Positions 7,697-17,464 of a stretch of DNA of 33,089 nt are shown here, piece after piece. Both the position numbers and the translations under genes were made by a program. The notes beneath the pieces were generated by a model that saw only the letters and a list, made by a program, of their open reading frames with translations, was not told the origin of the DNA and ran no database searches. Each line of letters begins with the position of its first letter. Within the stretch, counting starts at the first letter, position 1. The stretch covers positions 1 through 33,089 of the forward strand of contig CALLMM010000044.1 in NCBI GenBank assembly GCA_938005745.1. The letters are read 5' to 3'. The stretch is from an uncultured Chthonomonadales bacterium (GTDB lineage Bacteria; Armatimonadota; Chthonomonadetes; Chthonomonadales; CAJBBX01).

Positions 7697-8086
7697 GTGA
7701 AACTGATCATCACGGTCGAAGGAAAAAAGTACGAGGTCGAAGTGGAGGTGGCGGATGCCGAATCGCCGGTCGCCGTGCGCTATGTGACGACGGGCGGAGC
7801 CGCAGCCGCCGCCGCTCCGCGCGCCGCCGCGCCGGCAGCCGCCGCCGGCAGCGGAAGACAGCCGACCGACGAGGGCAAGGCTTGCCGCAGTCCGCTGGCG
7901 GGAGTGGTGTCGGAGGTGAACGTCGAGATCGGGCAGGAGGTCGAGATCGAACAGCCGGTTCTGGTGCTCGAAGCGATGAAGATGTTTACCACCATCACCT
8001 CTCCGGTCGCCGGAAAGGTGAAGTCCATTGATGTGGCGGTCGGAGACGCCGTCAAACAGGGGCAGCTTCTGATCGAGTTCGAGTAG
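7697..8086 (+). CDS. Biotin carboxyl carrier protein, transcarboxylase 1.3S-like
   Basis: A 129-residue biotin carrier. It opens with a short strand pair (MKLIITVEGKKYEVEVE) typical of 1.3S/OadA-tail carriers, then an Ala/Pro/Gly linker at about residues 33-55, then a biotinyl domain with the site EAMKM, biotinylated at K95. It shuttles CO2 as carboxybiotin between the 12S and 5S active sites. The start is a GTG at 7697 with AAGGAG 6 nt upstream. It sits 10 nt after the 12S gene and 30 nt before the epimerase, so it is clearly in the same transcript. Confidence 0.93.
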   Translation: MKLIITVEGKKYEVEVEVADAESPVAVRYVTTGGAAAAAAPRAAAPAAAAGSGRQPTDEGKACRSPLAGVVSEVNVEIGQEVEIEQPVLVLEAMKMFTTITSPVAGKVKSIDVAVGDAVKQGQLLIEFE

Positions 8087-8116
8087 AGGGCTGCCCAGTA
8101 TCATGAGGGAAGCAAG

Positions 8117-8575
8117 ATGAGCATCCATATAGAGTTGATTGATCATGTCGCGATCGCGGTGCCGTCCGGTCAACTGGACGCGCAGATCGCGCTCTACGAG
8201 AAGATGGGCTTTCGCGTCATCCATCGCGAAGAGGTCTACGGGAAGGACCTCGTGCGCGAGGTGATGCTTCAGGTGGGCGACAGCGGCAACAAGATCCAGC
8301 TTCTGGAGCCGCTGAACGAGGATTCTCCCGTCGCCAAACAGATCGAGAAGCAGGGTGGACGCGGCGGGCTGGCGCATGTCGCCTTCAAGGTCGCCAGCGC
8401 GCAGGAGGCGTTCGACTCGCTCAAAGAGGCGGGCTTCAACCTGATAGACGCCGCGCCGCGACCGGGCGGCAGCGGGGCGACCGTCTTCTTCCTGCACCCG
8501 AAAAGCCATACGACGGACGGCGCGCTGGGAGTCCTGTACGAGTTCGTGCAGGAGGGCGAGGAGCATGCGCCATGA
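8117..8575 (+). CDS. mce: Methylmalonyl-CoA epimerase
   Basis: A 152-residue protein of the vicinal-oxygen-chelate fold, with two beta-alpha-beta-beta-beta repeats. The metal ligands expected for methylmalonyl-CoA epimerase can be placed: H10 (IDHVAIAV), Q61 (NKIQLLEPL), H87 (GGLAHVAFKV) and E142 (LYEFVQ). SPVAKQIEKQGGRGGLAHVAF is the family signature region. It interconverts (2R)- and (2S)-methylmalonyl-CoA, linking the mutase product to the carboxyl transferase. Its stop overlaps the start of the mutase small subunit (ATGA at 8572-8575), which implies coupled translation. Confidence 0.94.
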   Translation: MSIHIELIDHVAIAVPSGQLDAQIALYEKMGFRVIHREEVYGKDLVREVMLQVGDSGNKIQLLEPLNEDSPVAKQIEKQGGRGGLAHVAFKVASAQEAFDSLKEAGFNLIDAAPRPGGSGATVFFLHPKSHTTDGALGVLYEFVQEGEEHAP

Positions 8576-10557
8576 AGCTCTTTGAGGAGTTCCCGCCGAT
8601 CTCCACCGAACAGTGGATGGAGGTCGTGCAGAAAGACCTGAAGGGCGCGGACTTTGAGAAGAAGCTGGTCAGCGTAACGCTCGACGGGATCCGACTGAAG
8701 CCGTTCTACCGCGCCGAAGACCTTCCGTCGGAGATTGCCGGAGAGCTGCGCGGCTACCGCGCCGACGGCAATCCCTGGGCGATGCGCGAGGAGATACGCG
8801 AAGCGGACCTTGCCGAAGCCTCCGGGCATGCGCTGCGCGCGCTCAATCGCGGAGCGGAGGAGCTGGCAGTCTACACCTACCCCATCGGTCCGCGCCTGCG
8901 CACGCAGGAGCAGATGCAGCGGTTCCTGGAGGGCATCTATCTGGAGGCGGTTCCGATCCACTGGATCAGCGGACCGCTCTCGCCCCATGCACTGGCGATG
9001 CTGGTCAACGAGGCGAAACGGCGCGGGCTGGGGCTGGATCAGCTGCGCGGCAGCGTGGACCTCGACCCGATTATGGATCGCTGCGCGGGCTGGACGGAGG
9101 CGCCCCTCGACAGCTGGACCGACGATCTGCTGGAGACGGTGCGCTTCCTGCTCACAGAGATGCCCGCCTACGGGCTGCTGACCATACGGGGCGCGTTCAT
9201 CGAGAAGGCGGGCGCGAGTCTGGCGCAGGAGCTTGCCTTCACGATGTCGCTGCTCGCCGAATACCTGACCGTGCTGAAGCAAGGGCTTCAGGAGGGCAGG
9301 ATCGCGGTTCCGGGAGCCGACTCGCCGGAAGCCGCGCTGGCGCATATCGTCTCCCGGTGCGAACTGCGCTTCGGGGTCGCCACCAACTACTTCCTGGAGA
9401 TCGCCAAGCTGCGCGCGGCGCGCCTGCTGACGCGCAATGTGCTGGAGGCGTTCGGGATCTCAGGGGCGCGCCCGAAAATCCACGCCATCACCACCAGCAG
9501 CAACAAGACCCTCTACGATCCCTACAACAATCTGCTGCGCGCCACGATCGAGGCGATGGCGGCGGTGGTGGCGGGCGTCGACTCTCTCTCGGTCGCCGCC
9601 TACGATCAGGGTTACAACACGCCCGACGAGTTCAGCGCGCATCTGGCGCGCAACAGCGGGTCTCTGTTGAGGGAGGAGGCGTATCTGGCGAAGGTCGCCG
9701 ACCCGCTGGGCGGCAGCTATACGGTCGAGTCGCTGACCCGAAGCTATTGCGACAACGCCTGGGGGCTGTTCCGCTGCATGGAGGCGGCGGGCGGCTTTGT
9801 GGCGGCATGGAACAACGGAACCGTCTCTTCTGAACTGGATCGCGTGCGGGCGCAGCGCGCCAAACAGGTCAGCGCCCGCCGTCGAACTATCGTCGGCACC
9901 ACCGTCTATCCGAATCTGAAGGAGCAGCGTCTTGCCGATGTGCAGCCGCGGGAGCCGGTCAGACAGATCCGCGCCGGCGCGAACCTCCCGCATCTTCTGG
10001 AGCGTTTTGCCGCGGGAGACGACCTCGAGGCGTGGATCGGAAAGAACCGCGTGCCAAGCACCTCGCTCGATCCGTTTCGACCGAGCTGGCCCTTCGAGCA
10101 TCTGCGTCTGCGCGTGGAGCGGCATGTCGCGCTGGGGGGGAAACGCCCGCTCATCTATCTGGCGATGCTGGGAGACCCGGCGATGCGCCGCGCCCGCGCC
10201 GGATTCTGTCTGGGATTCTTCGGGGCGGGCGGCTACGACGTGCAGGAGGGGACCTTCCAGACCCCGCAGGAGGCGGCAGAGGCGGCAGAGGCGGCGGGAG
10301 CCGACGCGCTGGTTCTGTGCAGCAGCGACCCGGAGTATCCCGATCTGGCGCGCGCCCTCCAGACCGATCTCTACCTGATCGTCGCTGGTTACCCGCAGGA
10401 CTCGCTGGAGGAGCTGAAAACGCTGGGCGTGTGCGACTTCGTGCATCTGCGGCTCGACCTGCTGGAGACGCTGGAACGGTACCATGAACGGTTCGGCATC
10501 CCGCCCATTCCGCTGGATGAGCCGCTGAATCCGCAGAAGACAGGAAACGCATCATGA
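8572..10557 (+). CDS. mutA: Methylmalonyl-CoA mutase small (beta) subunit
   Basis: A 661-residue subunit of heterodimeric methylmalonyl-CoA mutase. It has the TIM-barrel acyl-CoA mutase domain (for example [19 protein letters not shown] and [14 protein letters not shown]) and a C-terminal flavodoxin-like domain from about residue 515. In that domain the cobalamin motif DxHxxG is absent: [12 protein letters not shown] stands at its place. This is normal for the non-catalytic small subunit. Its role is structural. Both ends overlap their neighbours by ATGA (epimerase before, large subunit after). A short Glu/Ala repeat ([11 protein letters not shown]) lies in the last domain. Confidence 0.93.
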   Translation: MKLFEEFPPISTEQWMEVVQKDLKGADFEKKLVSVTLDGIRLKPFYRAEDLPSEIAGELRGYRADGNPWAMREEIREADLAEASGHALRALNRGAEELAVYTYPIGPRLRTQEQMQRFLEGIYLEAVPIHWISGPLSPHALAMLVNEAKRRGLGLDQLRGSVDLDPIMDRCAGWTEAPLDSWTDDLLETVRFLLTEMPAYGLLTIRGAFIEKAGASLAQELAFTMSLLAEYLTVLKQGLQEGRIAVPGADSPEAALAHIVSRCELRFGVATNYFLEIAKLRAARLLTRNVLEAFGISGARPKIHAITTSSNKTLYDPYNNLLRATIEAMAAVVAGVDSLSVAAYDQGYNTPDEFSAHLARNSGSLLREEAYLAKVADPLGGSYTVESLTRSYCDNAWGLFRCMEAAGGFVAAWNNGTVSSELDRVRAQRAKQVSARRRTIVGTTVYPNLKEQRLADVQPREPVRQIRAGANLPHLLERFAAGDDLEAWIGKNRVPSTSLDPFRPSWPFEHLRLRVERHVALGGKRPLIYLAMLGDPAMRRARAGFCLGFFGAGGYDVQEGTFQTPQEAAEAAEAAGADALVLCSSDPEYPDLARALQTDLYLIVAGYPQDSLEELKTLGVCDFVHLRLDLLETLERYHERFGIPPIPLDEPLNPQKTGNAS

Positions 10558-12692
10558 GACCAACCTTCCACGATTTGAAATACGCCTTTGAGGAGACCGA
10601 CGGCGCGCTCGGTCCGGTGTGGATGACGCCGGAGCATATTCCGGTCAAGACCCGCTACACCGCCGAAGACCTGGAGGGGCTGGAGCACCTGGAGTATGCC
10701 GCCGGGCTGCCGCCTTATCTGCGGGGTCCCTACTCCACCATGTACGCCCTGCAGCCCTGGACGATCCGCCAGTACGCGGGCTTCAGCACGGCGGAGGAGT
10801 CCAACGCCTTCTACCGCGCCAATCTGGCGATGGGACAGAAGGGGCTGAGCGTCGCCTTCGACCTGCCGACCCACCGGGGATACGACAGCGACCACGAGCG
10901 CGTTGTCGGGGATGTCGGCAAGGCGGGTGTCGCCATTGACACGGTCGAGGACATGAAGATCCTCTTCGATCAGATACCGCTCGACCAGATGAGCGTTTCG
11001 ATGACCATGAACGGCGCGGTGCTGCCCGTAATGGCGTTCTACATCGTGGCGGCGGAGGAGCAGGGCGTGCCGCCCGAAAAGCTCACCGGAACCATTCAGA
11101 ACGACATTCTCAAAGAGTTCATGGTTCGCAACACCTACATCTATCCCCCGCAGCCGAGCATGCGCATCATCGGCGACATCTTCGCCTACTGCGCCCGGCA
11201 CATGCCGAAGTTCAACTGCATCAGCGTCAGCGGCTACCACATGCAGGAGGCGGGCGCCACCAGCGACATCGAGCTTGCCTACACCCTGGCGGACGGCGTC
11301 GAGTATCTGCGGACGGGCATCGCCGCCGGGCTGAACATAGACGACTTCGCGCCGCGCATCAGCTTCTTCTGGGACATCGGGATGAACCACTTCATGGAGA
11401 TCGCCAAGATGCGCGCGGCGCGGATGCTCTGGGCGAAGCTCGTCAAGCAGTTTAACCCGAAAAACCCCAAAAGTATGGCGCTGCGGACGCACAGCCAGAC
11501 CAGCGGCTGGTCGCTGACCGAGCAGGATCCCTTCAATAACGTCATGCGCACCTGCATCGAGGCGTTGACCGCCGCGCTCGGGCATACGCAGAGCCTGCAT
11601 ACCAACGCGCTGGACGAAGCTATCGCCCTGCCGACCGAGTTTTCGGCGCGTATCGCCCGCAACACGCAGCTGGTGCTGCAGGAGGAGACGGGCATCACCC
11701 GCTTCGTAGACCCCTACGGGGGCAGCTACTACCTGGAGCGGCTGACGCATGAGATCGCCCATCGCGCCTGGAGCCTCATTCAGGAGATCGAGGAGCTTGG
11801 CGGCATGGCGAAGGCGATCGAGACGGGCGTTCCGAAACAGCGGATCGAGGAGGCGGCGGCGCGCAAGCAGGCGCGGATTGACAGCGGCAAGGACGTGATC
11901 GTCGGCGTCAACCGCTTCCGGCTTGACCGCGAGCAGCCGATTGACATCCTGAGCATTGACAATACGGCGGTGCGACAGAAGCAGATCGCGCGCATCCGCG
12001 AGGTGAAAGCCCGTCGAGACCCCGCCGCCGTTGAACAGGCGCTTGCCGCGCTGACCCGGTGCGCGGAGACCGGCGAGGGCAATCTGCTGGCGTTGAGCGT
12101 CGAGGCGGCGCGCCGGCGCGCCACGCTCGGCGAGATCAGCGACGCCCTCGAGAGGGTCTACGGACGCTATCAGGCGACGGCGACCGCCTCCAGCGGCGTC
12201 TATATCGCCGAAGCGGGCGAGAATGAGGAGATCCTCAAGGCGCGCCGCATGGCAGATTCGTTTGCGGAGGCGGACGGTCGCCGCCCCCGCATTCTGGTCG
12301 CCAAGATGGGGCAGGACGGGCACGATCGGGGCGAAAAGGCGGTCGCCACCGCCTTCGCCGATCTGGGCTGGGATGTGGATGTCGGTCCCCTCTTCCAGAC
12401 CCCGGCGGAGGTGGCGCGCCAGGCGGTGGAGAACGATGTGCATGTGGTCGGCGTCAGCTCGCTGGCTGCCGGACACAACACGCTCGTTCCGCAGTTGATC
12501 CGGGAATTGGCGGCGCTGGGACGCGAGGATATTCTGGTGGTGGTCGGCGGAGTGATTCCGCCGCAGGACTACCAGTTCCTCTACGATCAGGGAGTCGTCG
12601 GCATCTTTGGACCGGGCACCGCGCTGCCGCTGGCGGCGCAGCAGGTTCTCGGCGTGATGCTCCAGCAGATCGAAGAGGCTGCCGGGGCCTGA
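10554..12692 (+). CDS. mutB: Methylmalonyl-CoA mutase large (alpha) subunit, cobalamin-binding
   Basis: A 712-residue catalytic subunit converting succinyl-CoA and (R)-methylmalonyl-CoA with adenosylcobalamin. The barrel shows [12 protein letters not shown] and the substrate loop [12 protein letters not shown]. The active-site segment [14 protein letters not shown] is intact, as is [21 protein letters not shown]. The B12 domain has the base-off ligand motif D588-x-H590-x-x-G593 (DGHDRG), then [10 protein letters not shown] and [10 protein letters not shown]. Its start overlaps the stop of mutA. No chaperone gene of the meaB/argK type follows here. It is the last gene of the block; a strong hairpin lies 22 nt after its stop. 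Confidence 0.96.
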   Translation: MRPTFHDLKYAFEETDGALGPVWMTPEHIPVKTRYTAEDLEGLEHLEYAAGLPPYLRGPYSTMYALQPWTIRQYAGFSTAEESNAFYRANLAMGQKGLSVAFDLPTHRGYDSDHERVVGDVGKAGVAIDTVEDMKILFDQIPLDQMSVSMTMNGAVLPVMAFYIVAAEEQGVPPEKLTGTIQNDILKEFMVRNTYIYPPQPSMRIIGDIFAYCARHMPKFNCISVSGYHMQEAGATSDIELAYTLADGVEYLRTGIAAGLNIDDFAPRISFFWDIGMNHFMEIAKMRAARMLWAKLVKQFNPKNPKSMALRTHSQTSGWSLTEQDPFNNVMRTCIEALTAALGHTQSLHTNALDEAIALPTEFSARIARNTQLVLQEETGITRFVDPYGGSYYLERLTHEIAHRAWSLIQEIEELGGMAKAIETGVPKQRIEEAAARKQARIDSGKDVIVGVNRFRLDREQPIDILSIDNTAVRQKQIARIREVKARRDPAAVEQALAALTRCAETGEGNLLALSVEAARRRATLGEISDALERVYGRYQATATASSGVYIAEAGENEEILKARRMADSFAEADGRRPRILVAKMGQDGHDRGEKAVATAFADLGWDVDVGPLFQTPAEVARQAVENDVHVVGVSSLAAGHNTLVPQLIRELAALGREDILVVVGGVIPPQDYQFLYDQGVVGIFGPGTALPLAAQQVLGVMLQQIEEAAGA

Positions 12693-12713
12693 CCCGCGCC
12701 CGACCGCATGAGA

Positions 12714-12752
12714 GCGCGCTTCCCGGCAGCCGGCTTCTGCCGGGAAGCGCGT
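12714..12752. terminator. Bidirectional terminator between mutB and the convergent glycosidase
   Basis: GCGCGCTTCCCGGCAG (12714-12729) pairs with CTGCCGGGAAGCGCGT (12737-12752) through 16 pairs, one of them G-U, around a 7-nt loop. It lies between two convergent stop codons (12692 and 12762). Only two T follow on the plus strand, so it relies on stem strength. Confidence 0.75.
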
Positions 12753-12761
12753 TCCTGACGC

Positions 12762-15700
12762 CTATCGCCCTCCCCTCGGAAGCCGGAACACCTGCGGAGG
12801 CGTGAGCAGGAAGGCGACCCGCTCCCCCTCAACGCCGTAGTAGCCTCCCCATCCGACGCTGACCGCGACGATGCTCTCCAGATCGAGACGCCCGTTCGGA
12901 TCTTGCGCCCAAGGAGCCGAATGGAAACGACTCCAGGGCAGGACCGACAGCGCCGAACCGGAGAGCGACAGCGGACGCCCGGTATCCGCCACATAGATGC
13001 CGCCGTCCCGCTCATGCAGCAGGATCAGCAGATTGACGGGGGTCTTCTGCCCCTCCGGCGACACGCTCCGTATCACCAGCCCGTCCGTCTCTCGAAGATC
13101 GCGCGGACCGGCAAACCGGAAGGAGAGGAAGAGGTGCGTGTCGGTCTGCCCGCGCCTCAGCGTTCCCGTCGCGCTCCATCCGCCGCGCTCTGGCGTCAGG
13201 GAAGCCTGCACAAACTCCCCCGCCCCGATCACCGGCTCTTCGGAAGTGAGCGTCTCCAGCGCAAGCCCCGGCAGCGAACCGCTCTTCACCGCTCGACGCT
13301 CCGGCGTGCGCGCGGCGGCGAAGCGCAGCAGTGTCGCGCCATAGGGAGGGAGACGGAGCCGCACGTTCTGCCCCCCGGCGATCGGGGTAACCGTCCCGGT
13401 CTCCGGGTTCCACTGCTCTCCCGCGCCGCGCGTCGAAAGGCTGACCGCTCCCTGCCAGAGCGTGTTGCTGTCGTTGATCAGGAAGTAGACCTCCCGCCCG
13501 CCAACCCGCCGATGCGCCGCCCGGATCGGCGCCTGACGGTCGGAGAGGCGCACATCCGGCTCCAGCACGGCGTCCAGTGCGACCGGCAGCAGGCTCTCCG
13601 CTCCTGCCGGAAGCCAGATGCCGACCCCGCCCTTTGCGTTCACGTTCACCGACGGATCGCGCTTCTCGCCGAAAATCTCCTTCGCCAGCCGCTGTACGCG
13701 CGCCGAGGGGAACTCCGTCGGGGTGTTGGCGGGACGTGCGCCCAGCGCTGCCACCACTCCGCCCCCGCGCCAAAACCGCGCCAGATTCTCCCAGGCGGCG
13801 AGCGGCAGCGTGTCCGCGCACGGCAGCACCACCACCCGCCATCGCAGCGCGCCCAGAGTCAACGCTCCGTCCTGCGCCTTCGCCTCTGTCAGCGTGCGGC
13901 TGTCTATGAAGGTGAGGTCCCGCCGCGCCGCATAGAGGCTGTCACCGGCGGTCTGGTAGACGCTCTCCACCTGCGCCGCCGCCGGAGATTCGCTCGCGTT
14001 CCTGTGCGAGGGCAGGAAGCGCGTCCAGAGACTCTCCGCCGGATAGAGCATCGCGATATCTGTCACCTGATGACCGCCGCGCAGCAGCGTGCTGCACCGC
14101 CCCACCCAGAGATTCAGACGGCGAATCTCCTCCGACGTCAAGCCCTGAAAGGTGTAGTAGCTGGTGATCGTGTTGATACCGCCCAGAAGCAGACGGTTGC
14201 AGGTTCCCCGTATCTCCGCCTCGGTCACCTGCCGGATGGGACGGGTATCGCCCGGCGGACGATAGGCCTGTACAAAGTCGGAGGTCTCGCACATGGTCAG
14301 CGCGCGCTTATCCAGATCCGCCGCGCTGCCGATCAGGCGGGCGATCTGCCAGGGGACTTCGGAGGGAACGCTGGTCAGGCAGTCTATCCCCGGCGCGTCC
14401 ATGCGGCGGATGCACCGGAAGAAGTCTCCATAGAGCGGCACGTGGGAGACCAGCGACTCCTCCATCAACAGATGACCGCCGGACGGGATGTTATGCCGGC
14501 GTCCCCACCGCTGTATCTGCCCGAAGTAGTTCTCCGAGACCAGTTCCGCAACGGTCAGCCAGAACTCATACCGCGCCCTCTGTCCCTGCGGTCCGGCGTC
14601 CGATGTCAGCGCAGGCAGCAGCGGCTCCAGCGCGCGCCCGCGCCGTTTGCGAAACTCCGCCGGCAGCGAACGGCTCCAGGGCAGAACGCGATAGGGCATC
14701 GGACGCATAAAGAGGCTCATCAGGGAAGGCTCGTCCGTAAAGGTCGCCGCAAACCACCTCCCCAGATCGCTGCCAAGCCATCGGGCGTATCGGTCGTGCG
14801 TCAGTGCGATGAAACGGGCGGTCGGAGGAGCCTCCAGCAGATTGATGTAGGGCAGCTTATCCGCCAGACTCATCTGCGCGTGCGTGCCCTCGTACAGCCG
14901 ATCCTCTGTCATCACGATCACGCGCCATTCGCCCGCCGGCAGCACCGCCCGCAGCCTGCCGTTCTGAACGGAGCCTGTAAGCGGAAGCGGGCGCGAGAGG
15001 TCTATCTGACCGCGCGTCAGCGGATAGGCGGACGCCAGCACCAGTCTGCCCGGCGGAACCTCGACCTCCGCCGCGCCCCGACAGTCCCGGTCGCGGATCA
15101 GCAGACCGCGCGCCTCCCACTCCGGATGCCCCTTCAGGGTCTGTCCTCCCGCCAGCCCAGAGGGATAGCCGCGCTCATCGTAGAGCCAGAGCGTCATGCC
15201 CGCCGCCTTTGCCTGACGCACCGCCCGGACGAACGCCCTCCAGTGCGCCTCGCTGGTGAGGTAGTCGGTGAACGAAACGTTGCAGACGACCCCCCCGAAC
15301 CCCTGCGCAGCAAGCTGGCGTATCAGCGTATCCTGTGCTTCGGGCGCATCGGGCCAGGAGTGGATGATCTTGAGGATCCGGGTCTCCGCCGCAGGCTCCG
15401 CAAAACGCGCCGACAGGGAGCGGTTCGCGCCGGGAACCCGCACCGGAGCCTCGAGGAGGCGGCGCGGCAGCAGCGAGACGAACGGTCCCATCAGCCCGCC
15501 CGGTCCCCCGTGGTCTTTGACCCGGATCGCCAGCGTATTCTCTTCGCCGAAGCGCGCCAGCGCCGCCGGAATGCGGTAGCTGCGATGCACCTGCACCGCC
15601 TGCTTCACGCCCGGACCGGTTTCGCCCACTCGCTTTCCGTTGAAGTAGGCGCGGTCCTCGTCGTCCACGCTGCCCAGAACCAGCGTCAGGTCCTGCCCCC

Positions 15701-16046
15701 GCCAGGCGGCGGGAATGCGCACGCGCAGCCGATACCAGGCAACCCCGTCGTAGTCCGTCCAGGGCGCGATGTCGTGCGGCTGCGGGGGACGACCCGGACG
15801 CGGATCGGTGACGCCCTGCGCCTCCCATCCGCCGGGAACGCGCAGCGTCCGCCATCCGGTCTCCGGCGCGTCGGGGTTCTGCCAGCCCTCCCGCTCCCCG
15901 ATCTCCGCCGGATCGGTGCGGAACCGCCATTCGCCCTCCAGATTGCCCCACTGCTCCGTCAGCGTCTTCTGCGTGCCGTGCGCCGTCATGTACGAGATCA
16001 ACGAAACTGCCGCGATCATCACGATCCGCCGCCATCCTCTTCCCAT
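12762..16046 (-). CDS. Very large GH106-like glycoside hydrolase (putative alpha-L-rhamnosidase or relative)
   Basis: 1,094 residues from the ATG at 16046, preceded on the coding strand by a purine-rich GAGGAGAGG site. The N-terminus (MGRGWRR plus a hydrophobic stretch to about residue 26) is a signal peptide or anchor. Residues ~30-190 form a GH2-like jelly-roll carbohydrate-binding domain (WYRLRVRIP, YFNGKRVGET). A barrel follows, with LWLYDERGYPSGLAGG, typical of GH106 and related uncharacterised hydrolases. FTDEPS holds candidate acid E439, and MCETSDF (E587) is a second candidate carboxylate. A Rossmann/GATase-like region with RVVVLPCADTLP follows, then C-terminal beta domains. The reading frame is open further upstream, but that part is not protein-like. 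Exact specificity is uncertain. It diverges from the deacetylase gene across a 202-bp gap. Confidence 0.75.
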   Translation of the reverse strand: MGRGWRRIVMIAAVSLISYMTAHGTQKTLTEQWGNLEGEWRFRTDPAEIGEREGWQNPDAPETGWRTLRVPGGWEAQGVTDPRPGRPPQPHDIAPWTDYDGVAWYRLRVRIPAAWRGQDLTLVLGSVDDEDRAYFNGKRVGETGPGVKQAVQVHRSYRIPAALARFGEENTLAIRVKDHGGPGGLMGPFVSLLPRRLLEAPVRVPGANRSLSARFAEPAAETRILKIIHSWPDAPEAQDTLIRQLAAQGFGGVVCNVSFTDYLTSEAHWRAFVRAVRQAKAAGMTLWLYDERGYPSGLAGGQTLKGHPEWEARGLLIRDRDCRGAAEVEVPPGRLVLASAYPLTRGQIDLSRPLPLTGSVQNGRLRAVLPAGEWRVIVMTEDRLYEGTHAQMSLADKLPYINLLEAPPTARFIALTHDRYARWLGSDLGRWFAATFTDEPSLMSLFMRPMPYRVLPWSRSLPAEFRKRRGRALEPLLPALTSDAGPQGQRARYEFWLTVAELVSENYFGQIQRWGRRHNIPSGGHLLMEESLVSHVPLYGDFFRCIRRMDAPGIDCLTSVPSEVPWQIARLIGSAADLDKRALTMCETSDFVQAYRPPGDTRPIRQVTEAEIRGTCNRLLLGGINTITSYYTFQGLTSEEIRRLNLWVGRCSTLLRGGHQVTDIAMLYPAESLWTRFLPSHRNASESPAAAQVESVYQTAGDSLYAARRDLTFIDSRTLTEAKAQDGALTLGALRWRVVVLPCADTLPLAAWENLARFWRGGGVVAALGARPANTPTEFPSARVQRLAKEIFGEKRDPSVNVNAKGGVGIWLPAGAESLLPVALDAVLEPDVRLSDRQAPIRAAHRRVGGREVYFLINDSNTLWQGAVSLSTRGAGEQWNPETGTVTPIAGGQNVRLRLPPYGATLLRFAAARTPERRAVKSGSLPGLALETLTSEEPVIGAGEFVQASLTPERGGWSATGTLRRGQTDTHLFLSFRFAGPRDLRETDGLVIRSVSPEGQKTPVNLLILLHERDGGIYVADTGRPLSLSGSALSVLPWSRFHSAPWAQDPNGRLDLESIVAVSVGWGGYYGVEGERVAFLLTPPQVFRLPRGGR

Positions 16047-16248
16047 GCCGCGCCCCCTCTCCTCTACCGACAGACATCCGCTGCTCCTTCCTTCTGCGCG
16101 CTCGATTCTCTCTCCTTCAGACACAGGAGCAGGAAATCGGCATTCGATGACGAAGAGGGGTTCTATCGGTCGTCCCCCCGGCGCGCCGCGCGCGTCCTGC
16201 GCCGCCGCACAGGGGGGAGACGCCTGCACGGAGCGGAGGAGGGGTCTG

Positions 16249-17460
16249 GTGGAGCAGGAAAAGTATGATCTGTTATTGAAGGGAGGACGGGTGATAGACC
16301 CGGCGAACCGCATAGACCGTCCGGCGGATGTCGCCATCGCCGACGGCAGGATCGCCGCCATCCTGGAGGGATCGGAAGCAGTTTCAGCGAAGACAGTCGC
16401 GGATGTCAGCGGATGCCTTGTAACGCCGGGTCTGCTGGATATCCATCTGCACGCCTACCATACCCGCGAGCCGGAAGGGCTGAGCATCATGGCGGACTAT
16501 CACTGCCTCCCCTCCGGCGTGACCACCGCGGTGGATACCGGAACGGCGGGAGCCAGACACTTCCTGCACTTCAAGCGGACAGTCATAGACCGTTCGCGCA
16601 CGCGGATCCTCGCCTTCGTCAATATTGTCAACTCGGGCATGATCGGCGACTTTGAGCAGGACATTCGCGAGATGGACCCGGAACTCGCTGCCTCCATCGT
16701 GCTGGCATACCCCGACCTCTGCGTCGGCATCAAGACCGCGCACTACTGGACCTCGCTGCCCTTCGACGAGATGCACCCGCCGTGGGCGGCGGTGGATCGC
16801 GCCATCGAAGCCGGAAACCTGTGCCGCAAACCGGTCATGTTCGACTTCTGGCCCCGCCCGGAGCGTCCCTATCCCGACCTGCTCCTCAAAAAGATGCGCC
16901 CCGGCGACATCCACACCCACGTCTTCGCCCAGCAGTTTCCGGTTCTCAATGACCGTCAGGAGCCGAACGCCTTTCTGTTTGAGGCGCGCGAGCGCGGGGT
17001 TCTCTTCGATGTGGGGCATGGAGCCGCCAGCTTCTGGTTCCGTCAGGCGGCTCCCGCCATGCAGAACGGCTTCTTCCCGGACACCATCAGCACCGATCTG
17101 CACACCGGCAGCGCCAACGGTCCCGTGCGGGATATGATCACCACCATGAACAAAATTCTCAATCTGGGAATGCCGCTGACGGAGGTGATCGCCCGCTCGA
17201 CCGCTGCGCCCGCCCGCGCCATCGGCAGACCGGAACTCGGCACGCTCTCCGTCGGGGCGGAAGCCGATGTCGCCGTGTTGAAACATCAGGAGGGGATGTT
17301 CCGATTCGTGGACTGCGGACAGGCGCGGCTGACGGGCAGCCAGAGACTGGAGTGCCTGATGACGGTGCGCGCCGGAAACATCGTCTACGATCCGACCGGT
17401 CTGAGTATGCCGGAGTGGCATGACGCCCCCGAACCCTACTGGACCGTCCGGAGGGGATAG
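16249..17460 (+). CDS. Amidohydrolase/deacetylase family metallohydrolase
   Basis: A 403-residue amidohydrolase-superfamily enzyme. It opens with KYDLLLKGGRVIDPANRI and has the metal site of this fold: H66-x-H68 (HLHAY), carboxylated-lysine candidate K162 (GIKTAH), H222 in DIHTHVF, H257 in DVGHG and the catalytic D283 in STDLH. This pattern fits the dihydroorotase-like deacetylases (COG3964 type) that act on N-acetylated sugar acids or amino acids. GTG at 16249 is chosen because GGAGGAGGGG (16235-16244) lies just before it; an upstream ATG at 16147 would add an unrelated Arg/Ala-rich segment. The PLP enzyme starts 4 nt after its stop, so the two form an operon and probably act in sequence. 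Confidence 0.82.
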   Translation: MEQEKYDLLLKGGRVIDPANRIDRPADVAIADGRIAAILEGSEAVSAKTVADVSGCLVTPGLLDIHLHAYHTREPEGLSIMADYHCLPSGVTTAVDTGTAGARHFLHFKRTVIDRSRTRILAFVNIVNSGMIGDFEQDIREMDPELAASIVLAYPDLCVGIKTAHYWTSLPFDEMHPPWAAVDRAIEAGNLCRKPVMFDFWPRPERPYPDLLLKKMRPGDIHTHVFAQQFPVLNDRQEPNAFLFEARERGVLFDVGHGAASFWFRQAAPAMQNGFFPDTISTDLHTGSANGPVRDMITTMNKILNLGMPLTEVIARSTAAPARAIGRPELGTLSVGAEADVAVLKHQEGMFRFVDCGQARLTGSQRLECLMTVRAGNIVYDPTGLSMPEWHDAPEPYWTVRRG

Positions 17461-17464
17461 GCGC

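Noticed and set aside
10389..12476. Long minus-strand open frame opposite mutB
   Set aside because: Same reason: an antisense shadow of a conserved enzyme, with His/Arg/Leu-rich sequence.
12903..16268. A 1,121-codon open frame on the plus strand opposite the GH106-like gene
   Set aside because: Its translation is Arg/Gln/Pro/His-rich without any recognisable domain, and the minus strand carries a coherent signal peptide, lectin and barrel protein. Long antisense frames are expected at this GC content.
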